Shown in pieces: positions 38,599 through 47,323 of a DNA stretch of 64,000 nt. This DNA is from Ensifer adhaerens (GTDB taxonomy: Bacteria > Pseudomonadota > Alphaproteobacteria > Rhizobiales > Rhizobiaceae). The translations under genes were made by a program, and so were the position numbers. Location: contig NZ_CP083349.1 in the NCBI RefSeq assembly GCF_020035535.1, positions 3,242,501 through 3,306,500 on the forward strand, in the 5' to 3' direction. The number at the start of each line of letters is the position of its first letter. Position 1 is the stretch's first letter. The notes under the pieces were generated by a model. It was given only the letters and a program-made list of their open reading frames with translations, did not search any database and had not been told where the DNA came from.

Positions 38599-39743
38599 CA
38601 CTTGTCCCCCTTGCTGGCACCGAAGTTCGGATGCACGACCTCACCGCCATGGGTAAGCGCCGTCGCCTTTACGAGCTCGTCCTCCATATTGACCGCAAGC
38701 GCCTTGGTCTCCTTGGAGACCATCGTCTCCAGGAAGGTGACAAGGTTCTTGGCATAGAGGCCGGATGCGGAAGCGGCGATGCGGCCCGGTACGTTCAGAT
38801 GGCCGATGACCTTGACGCCCTCGACCTCGGCAACCTTGCCGGCCTCCGCGCCCTCGACGTTGCCGCCGCGCTCAACCGCAAGGTCGACGGCGATCGAGCC
38901 CGGCTTCATGCTCTTCAGCATGTCGCAGGTAACGAGCCGCGGCGCCGGACGACCGGGGATGAGCGCCGTGGTGATGACGATGTCCTGCTTGGCGATATGC
39001 TCGGCAACGAGTGCTGCCTGTTTCGCCCGATACTCCTTGGACATTTCCTTGGCGTAGCCGCCAGCGGTTTCGGCCGCCTTGAACTCTTCGTCCTCGACAG
39101 CGATGAACTTGGCGCCAAGTGAGGCGACCTGTTCCTTGGCTGCCGGACGCACGTCCGTTGCCGAGACCACGGCACCGAGACGGCGGGCCGTCGCGATCGC
39201 CTGAAGTCCGGCAACGCCGGCACCCATGACGAAGACCTTGGCGGCAGGAACCGTACCGGCCGCCGTCATCATCATCGGCAATGCCCGATCATATTCGTAG
39301 GCCGCGTCGATCACCGCCTGATAGCCGGCGAGGTTCGCCTGGCTCGAGAGCACGTCCATCGACTGTGCACGAGTGATGCGCGGCATGAGTTCCATGGCGA
39401 AGGCGGTCAAGCCCGCCTTGGCCATCTCGGCGATTGCCGCCTCGTTGCCATAGGGATCCATGATGGCAATGACGATGGCGCCCGACTTGTAGCTACCGAT
39501 TTCGGCAGTCGTCGGTCGACGGACCTTGAGCACGACATCCGCCGTCTTGGCGTCTGCGGTCGTGCCGATCCTGGCTCCGGCCTTTTCGAACTCGGCGTCC
39601 GGAATACGCGACAGAAATCCGGCGCCCGCCTCGACGACGACGTCGAAGCCGAGACCCTTCAATTTCTTCACGGCATCCGGTGATGCGGCAACGCGACCTT
39701 CGTTCGGGTCCGTTTCCTTGGCGACAAAGACGATCTCGCTCAC
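38598..39743 (-). CDS. pntAA: Transhydrogenase alpha subunit part 1
   Basis: A 381-residue soluble NAD(H)-binding domain I, related to alanine dehydrogenase. [20 protein letters not shown] opens the domain, and the nucleotide fold is [20 protein letters not shown]. The start is a GTG at 39743 directly after AGGAGGGGGACTT; an ATG at 39839 would add 32 residues with no family match. First gene of the pnt operon. Confidence 0.95.
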   Translation of the reverse strand: MSEIVFVAKETDPNEGRVAASPDAVKKLKGLGFDVVVEAGAGFLSRIPDAEFEKAGARIGTTADAKTADVVLKVRRPTTAEIGSYKSGAIVIAIMDPYGNEAAIAEMAKAGLTAFAMELMPRITRAQSMDVLSSQANLAGYQAVIDAAYEYDRALPMMMTAAGTVPAAKVFVMGAGVAGLQAIATARRLGAVVSATDVRPAAKEQVASLGAKFIAVEDEEFKAAETAGGYAKEMSKEYRAKQAALVAEHIAKQDIVITTALIPGRPAPRLVTCDMLKSMKPGSIAVDLAVERGGNVEGAEAGKVAEVEGVKVIGHLNVPGRIAASASGLYAKNLVTFLETMVSKETKALAVNMEDELVKATALTHGGEVVHPNFGASKGDK

Positions 39744-40134
39744 AAGTCCCCCTCCTGGCCGCAATCGAGCCAAGGCCGGAATGCGGGCATTCTCTCCGAC
39801 TGCAAAGCGGGTGGGCCTATCGGGCCGACACGCCCTCATGTGCGCGGCACACGCGTGCCCGGCGCAATCTGCTGGAGCAAGCCATCGCCTGAATGCGGGA
39901 CCTTAGGCGATCCACCGGCATCGAGCCAAGATCCGGCTCTGCGGGCCTGCTGTCCACTCCTCCCTCACGCGGGTGAGGATTATCCGCCCCTGCCCTTCGA
40001 TGGGCATCCGGGCTGCAAGCCATATATACGTCGAGGCCTCCAGCCGACGACATGCAGCGTCTTGCGGGCAAACGCCCGGTCGCCGAGGAAGCACGGTCAG
40101 CGCACTCCCTCAACGGTCGGTTCGGTCGCGCCGA
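39744..40134. other. Intergenic region upstream of pntAA
   Basis: 391 bases between pntAA and the CoxIV gene. It must contain the pnt promoter. I find short G/C-rich palindromes (for example CCTCACGCGGGTGAGG at about 39963-39978) but no gene, tRNA or recognisable operator. Confidence 0.45.
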
Positions 40135-40359
40135 TTAGCGAAGGAAGAAGAAACCGGCGACGTTAAGCAAAACGAAGAGCACGAGCGAGGAGAAGAAGCC
40201 CATCGTCGTGAAGAAAGCGGCAGCCATGGCAATCAGCAGCGCCACGCAGAACATCGTGCCGTACTTCGATGCGCTCAGGAACATGAGGTAGGTCTTCTCG
40301 TGCTCCGGATAGTCCATCGGAGCGCCCACATCGACCGGTCCAGAATGATGCTCAGCCAT
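40135..40359 (-). CDS. aa3-type cytochrome c oxidase subunit IV
   Basis: A 74-residue protein with a short hydrophilic N-terminus (HHSGPVDVGAPMDYPEHEKT) and a C-terminal hairpin of one long or two short membrane helices (FCVALLIAMAAAFFTTMGFF). This is the pattern of the small bacterial CoxIV subunit of aa3 oxidases, which stabilises the complex. GGGAGA lies about nine bases before the ATG. It is a stand-alone gene, away from the main cox cluster. The 234 bases before it hold nothing that I can name. Confidence 0.88.
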   Translation of the reverse strand: MAEHHSGPVDVGAPMDYPEHEKTYLMFLSASKYGTMFCVALLIAMAAAFFTTMGFFSSLVLFVLLNVAGFFFLR

Positions 40360-40593
40360 CGTTCAAATTCTCCCTGAATGCCACGGCGCGAACCTTGATC
40401 GTCGCCGCCTGTAATCGAAGCATGGCTCCCGCGAAAAGTCGCGAAAACCCCTATAGCTGCCCTTACACAATGCGCGGGGTCGGTGCAACGAAAACCGGTC
40501 CTCCAGTCGTATCCGTTGGGGCGATATGTCGCGGCCGGCAGCAAGGTTGGCGCGCATACGCGCCTCACCATCACACGCCGGCGTCGACGACCA

Positions 40594-41367
40594 TTAGCGG
40601 AAGACGGAGGTTCGATAGGAGCGACCGTAGCCGGATTGCGCCATGCGCGCGGTCGGCAGGATCGTCAGCGGCGCGAACGGGACCTCGCTGCGGTCGGCAA
40701 ACATCATGCGGCGTTCGAACGGTTCGGAATCGAAGACCGGGTAGCGGTCGAGGATCGACGGCCGCTGCCCCCGCACCTGCGCCACCAGAAGCGCGCCGTC
40801 GGCGTTGTAGACACCGAGATTCTCGCGCTTGGCGACAACCGTCTCCGACGCAAAGATGCGTTTGTAGAAAGCCGCGTGGCGCGGACGGCAGGCCGTCAGG
40901 CAGCGGTCGGCAGCGAAATACTCGCAGGCCATCGCGACCGGTCGCAGCGTCAGATAGGGAAGCGCCCGCATCTCGTCGCCGATCACGTCAGGATCGACCG
41001 CCAACCGGCCGGGATCGACCAGCACCATGCCGGCATCGAGGAACGCGTCGATCTCGGGAGCGAAGATCATGCCCGACGTGCTGGCGCGATGATCCGGCGT
41101 CACATGATGAACGCGCACGGTGCTGACAAGCACTTCGTCGAGATAGAGACCGAAGACATAGGCGTGACTGTCGAAATCGAGATCGTCGATGAGCGTCGAG
41201 CCGGTCAGCTCCATCAGATTGACGGACTTGTAGGACTTGTAGCGCAGCCGCGCGATATCCTCCATATCCTCGCCGGTCTCGACCCGCCGGTATTCGACAC
41301 GATCGAGCAATTGCATCAGCTTTTCAGAAAAACGCCCAGGCTCCGCCTGTTGTGCCGTCTCACCCAT
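40594..41367 (-). CDS. FeeM-like N-acyl amino acid synthase / autoinducer-synthase fold
   Basis: A 257-residue protein of the GNAT-like fold shared by LuxI acyl-homoserine-lactone synthases and the N-acyl amino acid synthase FeeM. The hallmarks are RLRYKSYKS (residues 41-49), the acidic DDLDFDSHAYVFG (61-73), VSTVRVHH with Arg85, and VDPGRLAVDP, where Arg121-Leu-Ala-Val mirrors the SRFAV motif of LuxI proteins. Family members take an acyl chain from acyl carrier protein and attach it to an amino group. The product is unknown, and no LuxR-type partner lies nearby. Two TTAA-N7-TTAA boxes lie upstream, which suggests cell-cycle control by CtrA. Confidence 0.75.
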   Translation of the reverse strand: MGETAQQAEPGRFSEKLMQLLDRVEYRRVETGEDMEDIARLRYKSYKSVNLMELTGSTLIDDLDFDSHAYVFGLYLDEVLVSTVRVHHVTPDHRASTSGMIFAPEIDAFLDAGMVLVDPGRLAVDPDVIGDEMRALPYLTLRPVAMACEYFAADRCLTACRPRHAAFYKRIFASETVVAKRENLGVYNADGALLVAQVRGQRPSILDRYPVFDSEPFERRMMFADRSEVPFAPLTILPTARMAQSGYGRSYRTSVFR

Positions 41368-41381
41368 ATTCCAAACCTCAT

Positions 41382-41400
41382 GGTTAACAAATCGTTAACC
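41382..41400 (-). promoter_or_regulatory. CtrA-type box, proximal (TTAA-N7-TTAA)
   Basis: GGTTAACAAATCGTTAACC is a perfect inverted repeat and contains TTAA-N7-TTAAC, the CtrA consensus of alphaproteobacteria. It ends 15 bases before the start codon of the FeeM-like gene, so CtrA binding here would block transcription or initiation unless the promoter is very close. Confidence 0.75.
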
Positions 41401-41446
41401 TATTGACGGAAAATGGGGCGGCAACCGCAAAACGGAACAGTTCACC

Positions 41447-41463
41447 GTTAACTTTTTGTTAAC
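41447..41463 (-). promoter_or_regulatory. CtrA-type box, distal (TTAA-N7-TTAA)
   Basis: GTTAACTTTTTGTTAAC contains a second full TTAA-N7-TTAA pair, 80-96 bases before the FeeM-like start codon, where an activator or a second repressor site would be expected. The two boxes have identical half-site spacing and lie 64 bases apart. The only gene they can serve is the FeeM-like gene, because the gene on the other side ends here. Confidence 0.75.
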
Positions 41464-41596
41464 CCTAAAAATTCGTAAATTTATTCGATCGACTTGGAGC
41501 TATGCGCGCCAAAGCGGGACGCATTTGCGCCACCTAATCAACGGCTTGCCGCCGGAAGGGCAGCATCAAAACAGGACGGAATCTGAGGTGTCGGCG

Positions 41597-43906
41597 TCAG
41601 GCGATGCGCTTGCTGCTGGGTTTTGTGCCCCGTTTTGGCACACCATTCTTGCAAAGCGTCGCAATTGCGGAAGCAGGCATGGGGGCAGCGAAGACGAACC
41701 CCTGTATCAAATCAGCACAATTATGCTCGGTGATGAGCTGTAACTGATCGGTCGTTTCGACGCCCTCGACGACGATGCGCAAGCCGAGCGCGCGGGCGAG
41801 ATTTGCCGTACCGCGCAGGAGCTTGAAGCGGCGCGAGTCCTCGCGGATGTTGCGCACGAAGGAGCGATCGATCTTGATGATGTCGACCGGCAGGGCATCG
41901 AGGTAGCTGAGGCTTGAATAGCCGGTGCCAAAATCGTCGATGGCAATGGTGATGCCGAGGCCCCGCAGCTCGCGCAGGATCGCCTGCACCTTGAGCGGCT
42001 CATCCATCAGGCAGCTTTCGGTTACCTCCAGATGCAGCCGCGACGCATCAAGGCCGGTGGCCTGCAGCGCATCCGTCACCATCGTGACGATCTCGCTGCT
42101 GCGCAGGTCGAGAACCGAGAGATTGACGGAGACGGACACCTCATTCGGCCAGTCCATGCAATCCCGGCATGCGTGATCGAGCATGAAACGCGTGATCTCC
42201 GTGACCAGCCCCAACTCCTCGGCAAGCTGGATGAACACGTTCGGCGGTACGGGCCCGCGCTCCGGATGCGTCCAGCGGGCCAACGCTTCGCAGCACTCGA
42301 CCCGGCCGCCGCTCGGCGCGAACATCGGTTGGTAGGAGAGTGTCAGGTTGCGGGCATTGATCGCCTCGCGCAAATCCGCCTTCAGCTTCTGACGGTCGAC
42401 GTAGCGGGCATCCATCTCGACTTCGAACGCGGTGCAGCCACCCCGGTTGCGCAGCTTGGTTTCCGAAAGCGCAAGATCCGCCTTGATTTGTAGGTCTTCG
42501 AGTTTCACATCCACGTTCGGCGCGATGACGAAGCCAGCGCTCATTGTCATGTTGAAGGTGAAGCCGCCGGCAACGTAGGTGCCGCGCAGATCCGAATGGA
42601 GGCCACGCATCCGTTCTTCCAGGTCGGCCACATCGGCTGCGTTCGGAAAGAACACGACAAACTCGTCGCCCATCAGCCGCGCGGCAATCGCATCGTCGCC
42701 CACAAGCGCTTTCAGCCGGCCGGCAATCGCCTGCAGCAGCTTGTCGCCGACGATATGGCCGCGCATGTCGTTGACATGTTTGAACTCGGTGACGTCGAGA
42801 ACCATCAGACCGACGAGCCGTTCCTGCTTTTCGTCGCCGCTTGCAGCGGCCACGACCAGCTCTCCGAAATAATCGCGGCTCGGCAGCTCCGTCAGCTTGT
42901 CGAACCGCACCATGTGCAGGATCTGCTTGTCCGCCTGCACACGCGCCGTCACGTCCTCGAAGATCAGCACGATATCGCCATTGTCGCGGCGGCTGGCTGA
43001 AAACTCGAGATGCAGTTCCTCGCTCACCGGGATCAACACTTGCGGGCGCTTGCCCTTGAGCAGGAGATCGAGTTGGCGCGAGATCGCCTTGGTCTTGTCG
43101 GCATCGAGCCGCATGCGCCGCGCGCCACGCCGGATCACGTCGTCAAGCAGCCAGTCCTTGAGCTCGGTCCTGTCGCCAAGCGCCAGCAACTCGCTGGCGC
43201 GCTCATTGGCCACCACCACGCGGCCGTCGCCATCCAGCATGAACAGGCCATGCGTCATGTTGTTGAGCGCGGCGTCGAACTGGCCGGCAATGGTCGCGAT
43301 TTCCCGTGCGGCCAACACGTTCTCATAGAGGAAGGCGCGCACATTGTTGGCCATCATCCAGGTGGAAAGGATGAACGGCAGGATCAGCAATGCCAGCGCC
43401 AACATGAACACGTCCTGCAGCGTGATCAGGCCGATCACGATCGGCAGGCACGCCGACGAAGACAGGAGAAGTACGGCCCGCTCGGAGCCATAATTGCGCC
43501 CAACGAGCGAAATCATCGAGGCCAGCGTCACCGATATGGTGGCGAGCTCGGAAAAGGAATCCTGGCTGACGGCGATGGCATAACCGCAGGCGATGCCGCA
43601 GGTGAGCGTGACGCTGACACCGCCGACGATGTAGCGGTTCTCCCATTTTCGAACCATCGCCCGGTCGGCATTGGAGAAGTCCTGCCGGTCGAACCGCGCC
43701 ATGTCGAGATTGCGCAGCGCCCAAAGCACAAAGATCACGCCGGAGCAGGCAAGGTAAAGCGGATCGCTTGTCTTCAGATAGACGAGCAGGAACGTCACGA
43801 CATGCGACAACATGCCGATCAGCAACGTTTTGCGATGTTCGTAGAGCGAGCTCACGGATGACAGATACACGTCAGTCGGAAGAGCGCTCTGTCCAAGTCG
43901 CATCAT
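41597..43906 (-). CDS. Membrane GGDEF-EAL protein, cyclase motif degenerate
   Basis: A 769-residue protein with about six membrane helices (residues 27-190), a PAS-like domain (about 200-325), a GGDEF domain and a C-terminal EAL domain. The cyclase motif reads MGDEF (412-416) instead of GGDEF, and the metal-binding DxD is DVTEF, so synthesis of cyclic di-GMP is doubtful. The EAL domain keeps ECCEALARW (Glu540-Ala-Leu), SVNLSVLDL, LEVTES, DDFGTGYSS (657-665), IIKIDRSF and VVEGVET, all needed for phosphodiesterase action. The most likely activity is therefore cyclic di-GMP hydrolysis with the GGDEF part as a GTP sensor. GGAG lies nine bases before the ATG at 43906. Confidence 0.88.
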   Translation of the reverse strand: MMRLGQSALPTDVYLSSVSSLYEHRKTLLIGMLSHVVTFLLVYLKTSDPLYLACSGVIFVLWALRNLDMARFDRQDFSNADRAMVRKWENRYIVGGVSVTLTCGIACGYAIAVSQDSFSELATISVTLASMISLVGRNYGSERAVLLLSSSACLPIVIGLITLQDVFMLALALLILPFILSTWMMANNVRAFLYENVLAAREIATIAGQFDAALNNMTHGLFMLDGDGRVVVANERASELLALGDRTELKDWLLDDVIRRGARRMRLDADKTKAISRQLDLLLKGKRPQVLIPVSEELHLEFSASRRDNGDIVLIFEDVTARVQADKQILHMVRFDKLTELPSRDYFGELVVAAASGDEKQERLVGLMVLDVTEFKHVNDMRGHIVGDKLLQAIAGRLKALVGDDAIAARLMGDEFVVFFPNAADVADLEERMRGLHSDLRGTYVAGGFTFNMTMSAGFVIAPNVDVKLEDLQIKADLALSETKLRNRGGCTAFEVEMDARYVDRQKLKADLREAINARNLTLSYQPMFAPSGGRVECCEALARWTHPERGPVPPNVFIQLAEELGLVTEITRFMLDHACRDCMDWPNEVSVSVNLSVLDLRSSEIVTMVTDALQATGLDASRLHLEVTESCLMDEPLKVQAILRELRGLGITIAIDDFGTGYSSLSYLDALPVDIIKIDRSFVRNIREDSRRFKLLRGTANLARALGLRIVVEGVETTDQLQLITEHNCADLIQGFVFAAPMPASAIATLCKNGVPKRGTKPSSKRIA

Positions 43907-44337
43907 GAACCAAGCTCCGGTTTACCGGATTGTTAGGGGTGATGACTTAACGAATGATTTCGTCTAACGCCCCGAAAAAAGTACCGAATCCCAGAAAAGC
44001 CACCGGGTCGTGCCGGCAGGACCGAAGAGTTCAACTCAGTAGTGCGAACCGCGCTGAACAGTACTCGGTTTCTGCAACCGAACATAGGTATCAGCACAAT
44101 AAAAGGGCCCCGCTGCAACTCCAGCAATTCTACGATTGCGGCGGACGATCCCAAATTTGCGTGCGGGATGGTTACCCGAATCTAAAGAATTACCTGCAAC
44201 TTCCTGCCGTTTTCTGGTCGTGTTCGCTGCCGCTCCGCCCTTGGATCGACGCAGTGATCACGTTCACTCGCTTCTCAGTTGACTTTCATCCGCAACTGAA
44301 GGCAAGGCTTTTCTGGAGCGTGTTACGGAGCCTGATG
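43907..44337. other. Divergent intergenic region, relatively A/T-rich
   Basis: 431 bases between the GGDEF-EAL gene and the glutaminase-like hydrolase. It is clearly lower in G/C than its surroundings. A near-palindrome TTAACGAATGATTTCGTCTAA lies at about 43949-43968, close to the GGDEF-EAL start, and could be a regulator site. An open frame runs through most of the region in the hydrolase frame but shows no family sequence. I find no RNA gene. Confidence 0.45.
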
Positions 44338-45096
44338 ATGTCGAAGCCTGTCGTTGCCATCCCCTGCGATTTCCGCGAATTCGACGGCAATGTCTGGCAT
44401 GTCGTCGCCCATCAATATGTGCGCGCCGCGGTTGAAGGCGCAGGCGTCATGCCCTTCCTCATTCCAGCGCTCGAATCCGGCAACGACGTCGACGAAATCC
44501 TCGATCGCGTCGATGGCGTGCTTGCAAGCGGCGCCCGCTCGAACGTGCACCCGTCGCTCTATGGCCAGGAGGCCAGGGACACGGATGGCCCCTTCGATCC
44601 CGGCCGCGACGCCACGAGCCTGCCGCTGATCACCCGGGCGCTGGAGCGCGGCGTGCCGTTGCTCGCCATCTGTCGCGGCATTCAGGAACTGAACGTTGCG
44701 CTCGGCGGCACGCTCGCATCCGAAATCCAGGACCAGCCTGGAATCTGGGATCATCGTAAACCCGACGTGAAGGAACTCGACGTCGCCTATGGCATCCGTC
44801 AGGACGTCATCGTCAAGGAAGGCAGCTGCCTCGCTCCGGTGCTTGGCGCCGGCCGCATCCGCGTCAACTCGCTGCATCGCCAGGCAATCGGCGCCGCAGC
44901 CCCCCGCCTCGCAGTCGAAGCTGTCGCCGATGACGGCACGATCGAAGCGGTGTCAGTGATCGGCGCCAAGGCCTTTGCCGTCGGCGTGCAATGGCATCCG
45001 GAATATTGGGTGCGAACGGACACGCCCTCGGCCAGCCTGTTCAAGGCTTTCGGCGACGCCGTGCGGACCTACGCCGCCGGCCGCTTGGCCGCCTGA
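44338..45096 (+). CDS. Gamma-glutamyl-gamma-aminobutyrate hydrolase family protein
   Basis: A 252-residue class I glutamine amidotransferase-like hydrolase (peptidase C26, PuuD type). The nucleophile Cys is in LLAICRGIQELNVALGG, and the His and Glu of the triad are in VGVQWHPEYW. PuuD-type enzymes split gamma-glutamyl-GABA in putrescine breakdown, but the family also hydrolyses other gamma-glutamyl amides and no puu genes are adjacent. GGAG lies seven bases before the ATG at 44338; the ATG at 44335 is an alternative. It converges on the 2-hydroxyacid dehydrogenase gene. Confidence 0.88.
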   Translation: MSKPVVAIPCDFREFDGNVWHVVAHQYVRAAVEGAGVMPFLIPALESGNDVDEILDRVDGVLASGARSNVHPSLYGQEARDTDGPFDPGRDATSLPLITRALERGVPLLAICRGIQELNVALGGTLASEIQDQPGIWDHRKPDVKELDVAYGIRQDVIVKEGSCLAPVLGAGRIRVNSLHRQAIGAAAPRLAVEAVADDGTIEAVSVIGAKAFAVGVQWHPEYWVRTDTPSASLFKAFGDAVRTYAAGRLAA

Positions 45097-45137
45097 GACC
45101 CTTACTGTTTCGCTGCCTAAGGTAACGACGCGAGTCG

Positions 45138-46106
45138 TCAGACCGCGCGACGCGTGAACGGCGTTTCCGGCACTGGCGTCAGCGCCTTCCCGGTCGCGAA
45201 CCAGGCTGCGATGTTGTCGGCGACGAGATCGGCCATGGCGTTGCGTGTCACCACTGAAGCCGAGGCCACATGTGGCAGCAGCGAGACATTCGGCAGCGCC
45301 ATCAGCGCATCCGGTACCTGCGGTTCGTTTTCAAAGACGTCGAGGCCCGCACCGGCAATCACCCCGCCCTGAAGCGCCGCGATCAGCGCCGGTTCGTCGA
45401 CAGTGGAGCCGCGGCCGACATTGATCAGCACGCCATTGCCGCCGAGCGCCGCAAGCACCTCCGCGTTGACGGTTCGCCGCGTCGCCTCTGTTCCGGGCAC
45501 GATGACAACGAGCGTATCGACTGCGGCCGCGAGGCCGGTCAGCGTCGGATGATAGACATAGGACAGGCCTTCGCGCGGACTGCGCGTGTGATAGGCAATC
45601 GAGACACCGAAGGCTTCCAGCCGTCTGGCGATCGAAAGACCGATGCGCCCGAGACCGTATAGGCCGACGCTGCGGCCACGCAGGGAAAGCGGCGACAGCG
45701 GAAACGCGCCGTCACGGCTCCAGCGCCCCTGGCGCAAGTATTCTTCTGCTCGCGGAAGCTGGCGGAGCGTGTTCAGCAGCAGGCCGATCGCAGTATCGGC
45801 CACCTCTTCAGTCAACACGTCGGGCGTATTGCTGACGGTGATGCCCTTGGCGGCGGCACGCGCGACCTCGACGCCGTCGTAGCCGACGCCGAAATTGGCG
45901 ATGATCTCGAGTTGCGGCAGGACATCCATCAGCGCTCCGGGCAACCGGCCGGCAACAGCTACCGCTTTCACGTCCCGCATATCCGGCGTCACCAATACCG
46001 GGTCGGCGCTCTCGATCCTGACCACTTCGAACGCGTCAGCCAGTCGATCGATGACCCGCTGGTTGATCTTTCCGGGCACGAGAACGCGCGTGCGGTGCAC
46101 AGACAT
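45138..46106 (-). CDS. D-isomer-specific 2-hydroxyacid dehydrogenase
   Basis: A 322-residue NAD(P)-dependent 2-hydroxyacid dehydrogenase. The cofactor motif is VGLYGLGRIGLSIARRL, and the catalytic residues are Arg in NVGRGSTVDE, Glu in DVFENEPQ and His in LLPHVASAS. Its closest functional group seems to be glyoxylate/hydroxypyruvate reductases, but other 2-ketoacids are possible. It begins 26 bases after the LacI-type gene on the same strand, so the two probably form an operon and the regulator likely senses the related sugar acid. Confidence 0.9.
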   Translation of the reverse strand: MSVHRTRVLVPGKINQRVIDRLADAFEVVRIESADPVLVTPDMRDVKAVAVAGRLPGALMDVLPQLEIIANFGVGYDGVEVARAAAKGITVSNTPDVLTEEVADTAIGLLLNTLRQLPRAEEYLRQGRWSRDGAFPLSPLSLRGRSVGLYGLGRIGLSIARRLEAFGVSIAYHTRSPREGLSYVYHPTLTGLAAAVDTLVVIVPGTEATRRTVNAEVLAALGGNGVLINVGRGSTVDEPALIAALQGGVIAGAGLDVFENEPQVPDALMALPNVSLLPHVASASVVTRNAMADLVADNIAAWFATGKALTPVPETPFTRRAV

Positions 46107-46132
46107 GGGCAGCTCCTGTCGGGAGGAAGGTC

Positions 46133-47155
46133 TCAGGCGATGACGCGCAAAGGACCGGTCGATTGCCGGATGCGCATTTCCGGCTTGATCAGATGGATAC
46201 CGTCGGGCTCGTGGCTACCCGAAAGCTTGTCGAGGAGCGCGCGGGCTGCACTGCGGCCGACATCGGCCTGGCCGTTCCACACGGTGGTCAGCGCCGGCGT
46301 CGCGATCGACGCCTCCTCGAGATCGTCATAGCCGGTGACCGAGATATCGACGCCGGGTACGAGGCCGGCGCGCGCGATGCCGTTCATCATGCCGATCGCC
46401 ACCAGGTCGTTCCAGCAGACGACCGCGGTCGGCTTCTGTGGCAGGGAGAGCAGGTGCACTGCCGCCTCGAAGCCGCCCTGCTTCGTGCGCGGGCCGGGAA
46501 TGCGCAGCTCCGGATCGACCTCGATATTGGCCTTTCGCAGCGCGTTTACATAACCCTGATAGCGATCGCGGCCGGTCGAGGTCTGGTCGGTGCCGCCAAC
46601 CATAGCGATGCAACGGTGGCCAAGGCCGATCAGATGGTTGGTCGCCAGCGAAATGCCATAGGCGTCGTCGCCGCGGAAAATCGGCACGTCCACGCCCTCG
46701 ATCGACCGGGCGATCAGGATCGCCGGCATGCCATTGTCCTCGGCGAGCTGGATGTCTTCCAGCGGCGTGCCGATCGCCGGCGACATGATCACGCCGTCAC
46801 CGCCGAGTTGCAGCAGCGTCTCGATGAAATCGCGCTGCTTGTCGACCGAGTCGTAATGGTTGGAGAGAATGAATGTCTGCTTGTCGCGGTCGAGTTCCGC
46901 CTCGATCGCCTTCAGGATTTCCCCATAGAACGGGTTCATGATGTCGTGCACGACGACGCCGATGATGCCCGAACGGGACGTTCTGAGGCTGGCGGCGCGG
47001 CGGTTGTAGATGTAGCCGAGCGCCCGCGCCTGCTCCTTGATCTTGTCGCGGGTGACGGTCGCCACCAATGGGCTGTCACGCAGGGCCAGGGAAACCGTTG
47101 CCGTCGAAAGACCGAGTGTTTCCGCGATCGTCGAAAGCTTGACCTTTTGCGCCAC
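46133..47155 (-). CDS. LacI family transcriptional regulator
   Basis: A 340-residue LacI-type repressor. The N-terminal helix-turn-helix and hinge are KLSTIAETLGLSTATVSLAL and LGYIYNRRAASLRTSRSG. The rest is the periplasmic-binding-like sensor (IIGVVVHDIMNPFYGEILKA, then AVVCWNDLVAIGMMNGIARA). It is in the same transcription unit as a 2-hydroxyacid dehydrogenase. A perfect palindrome at 47280-47294 lies 125 bases upstream and may be its own operator. Confidence 0.92.
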   Translation of the reverse strand: MAQKVKLSTIAETLGLSTATVSLALRDSPLVATVTRDKIKEQARALGYIYNRRAASLRTSRSGIIGVVVHDIMNPFYGEILKAIEAELDRDKQTFILSNHYDSVDKQRDFIETLLQLGGDGVIMSPAIGTPLEDIQLAEDNGMPAILIARSIEGVDVPIFRGDDAYGISLATNHLIGLGHRCIAMVGGTDQTSTGRDRYQGYVNALRKANIEVDPELRIPGPRTKQGGFEAAVHLLSLPQKPTAVVCWNDLVAIGMMNGIARAGLVPGVDISVTGYDDLEEASIATPALTTVWNGQADVGRSAARALLDKLSGSHEPDGIHLIKPEMRIRQSTGPLRVIA

Positions 47156-47279
47156 GATACCCCCTGTGAGCCCTATTTTGCCCCCCGCCGCATCAGATCC
47201 GGGCGCGGGTGATGCAGCAAACCGTCCGACACCTTCGCACGCCTCAGCAGACGCACGCGTGCCATGAATTTAAATCCCT

Positions 47280-47294
47280 TTTAAACTGTTTAAA
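47280..47294. promoter_or_regulatory. Candidate LacI operator TTTAAACTGTTTAAA
   Basis: A perfect 15-base palindrome (7-1-7) in the gap in front of the LacI gene, accompanied by ATTTAAAT at 47268-47275. A/T-rich palindromes of this size are usual LacI family operators, and the position before a LacI gene supports autoregulation. It is also just downstream of the neighbouring MarR gene, whose 3' end is at 47324. Confidence 0.55.
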
Positions 47295-47323
47295 TCGCCA
47301 CGGCAATATGCGGCGAACAAGGC

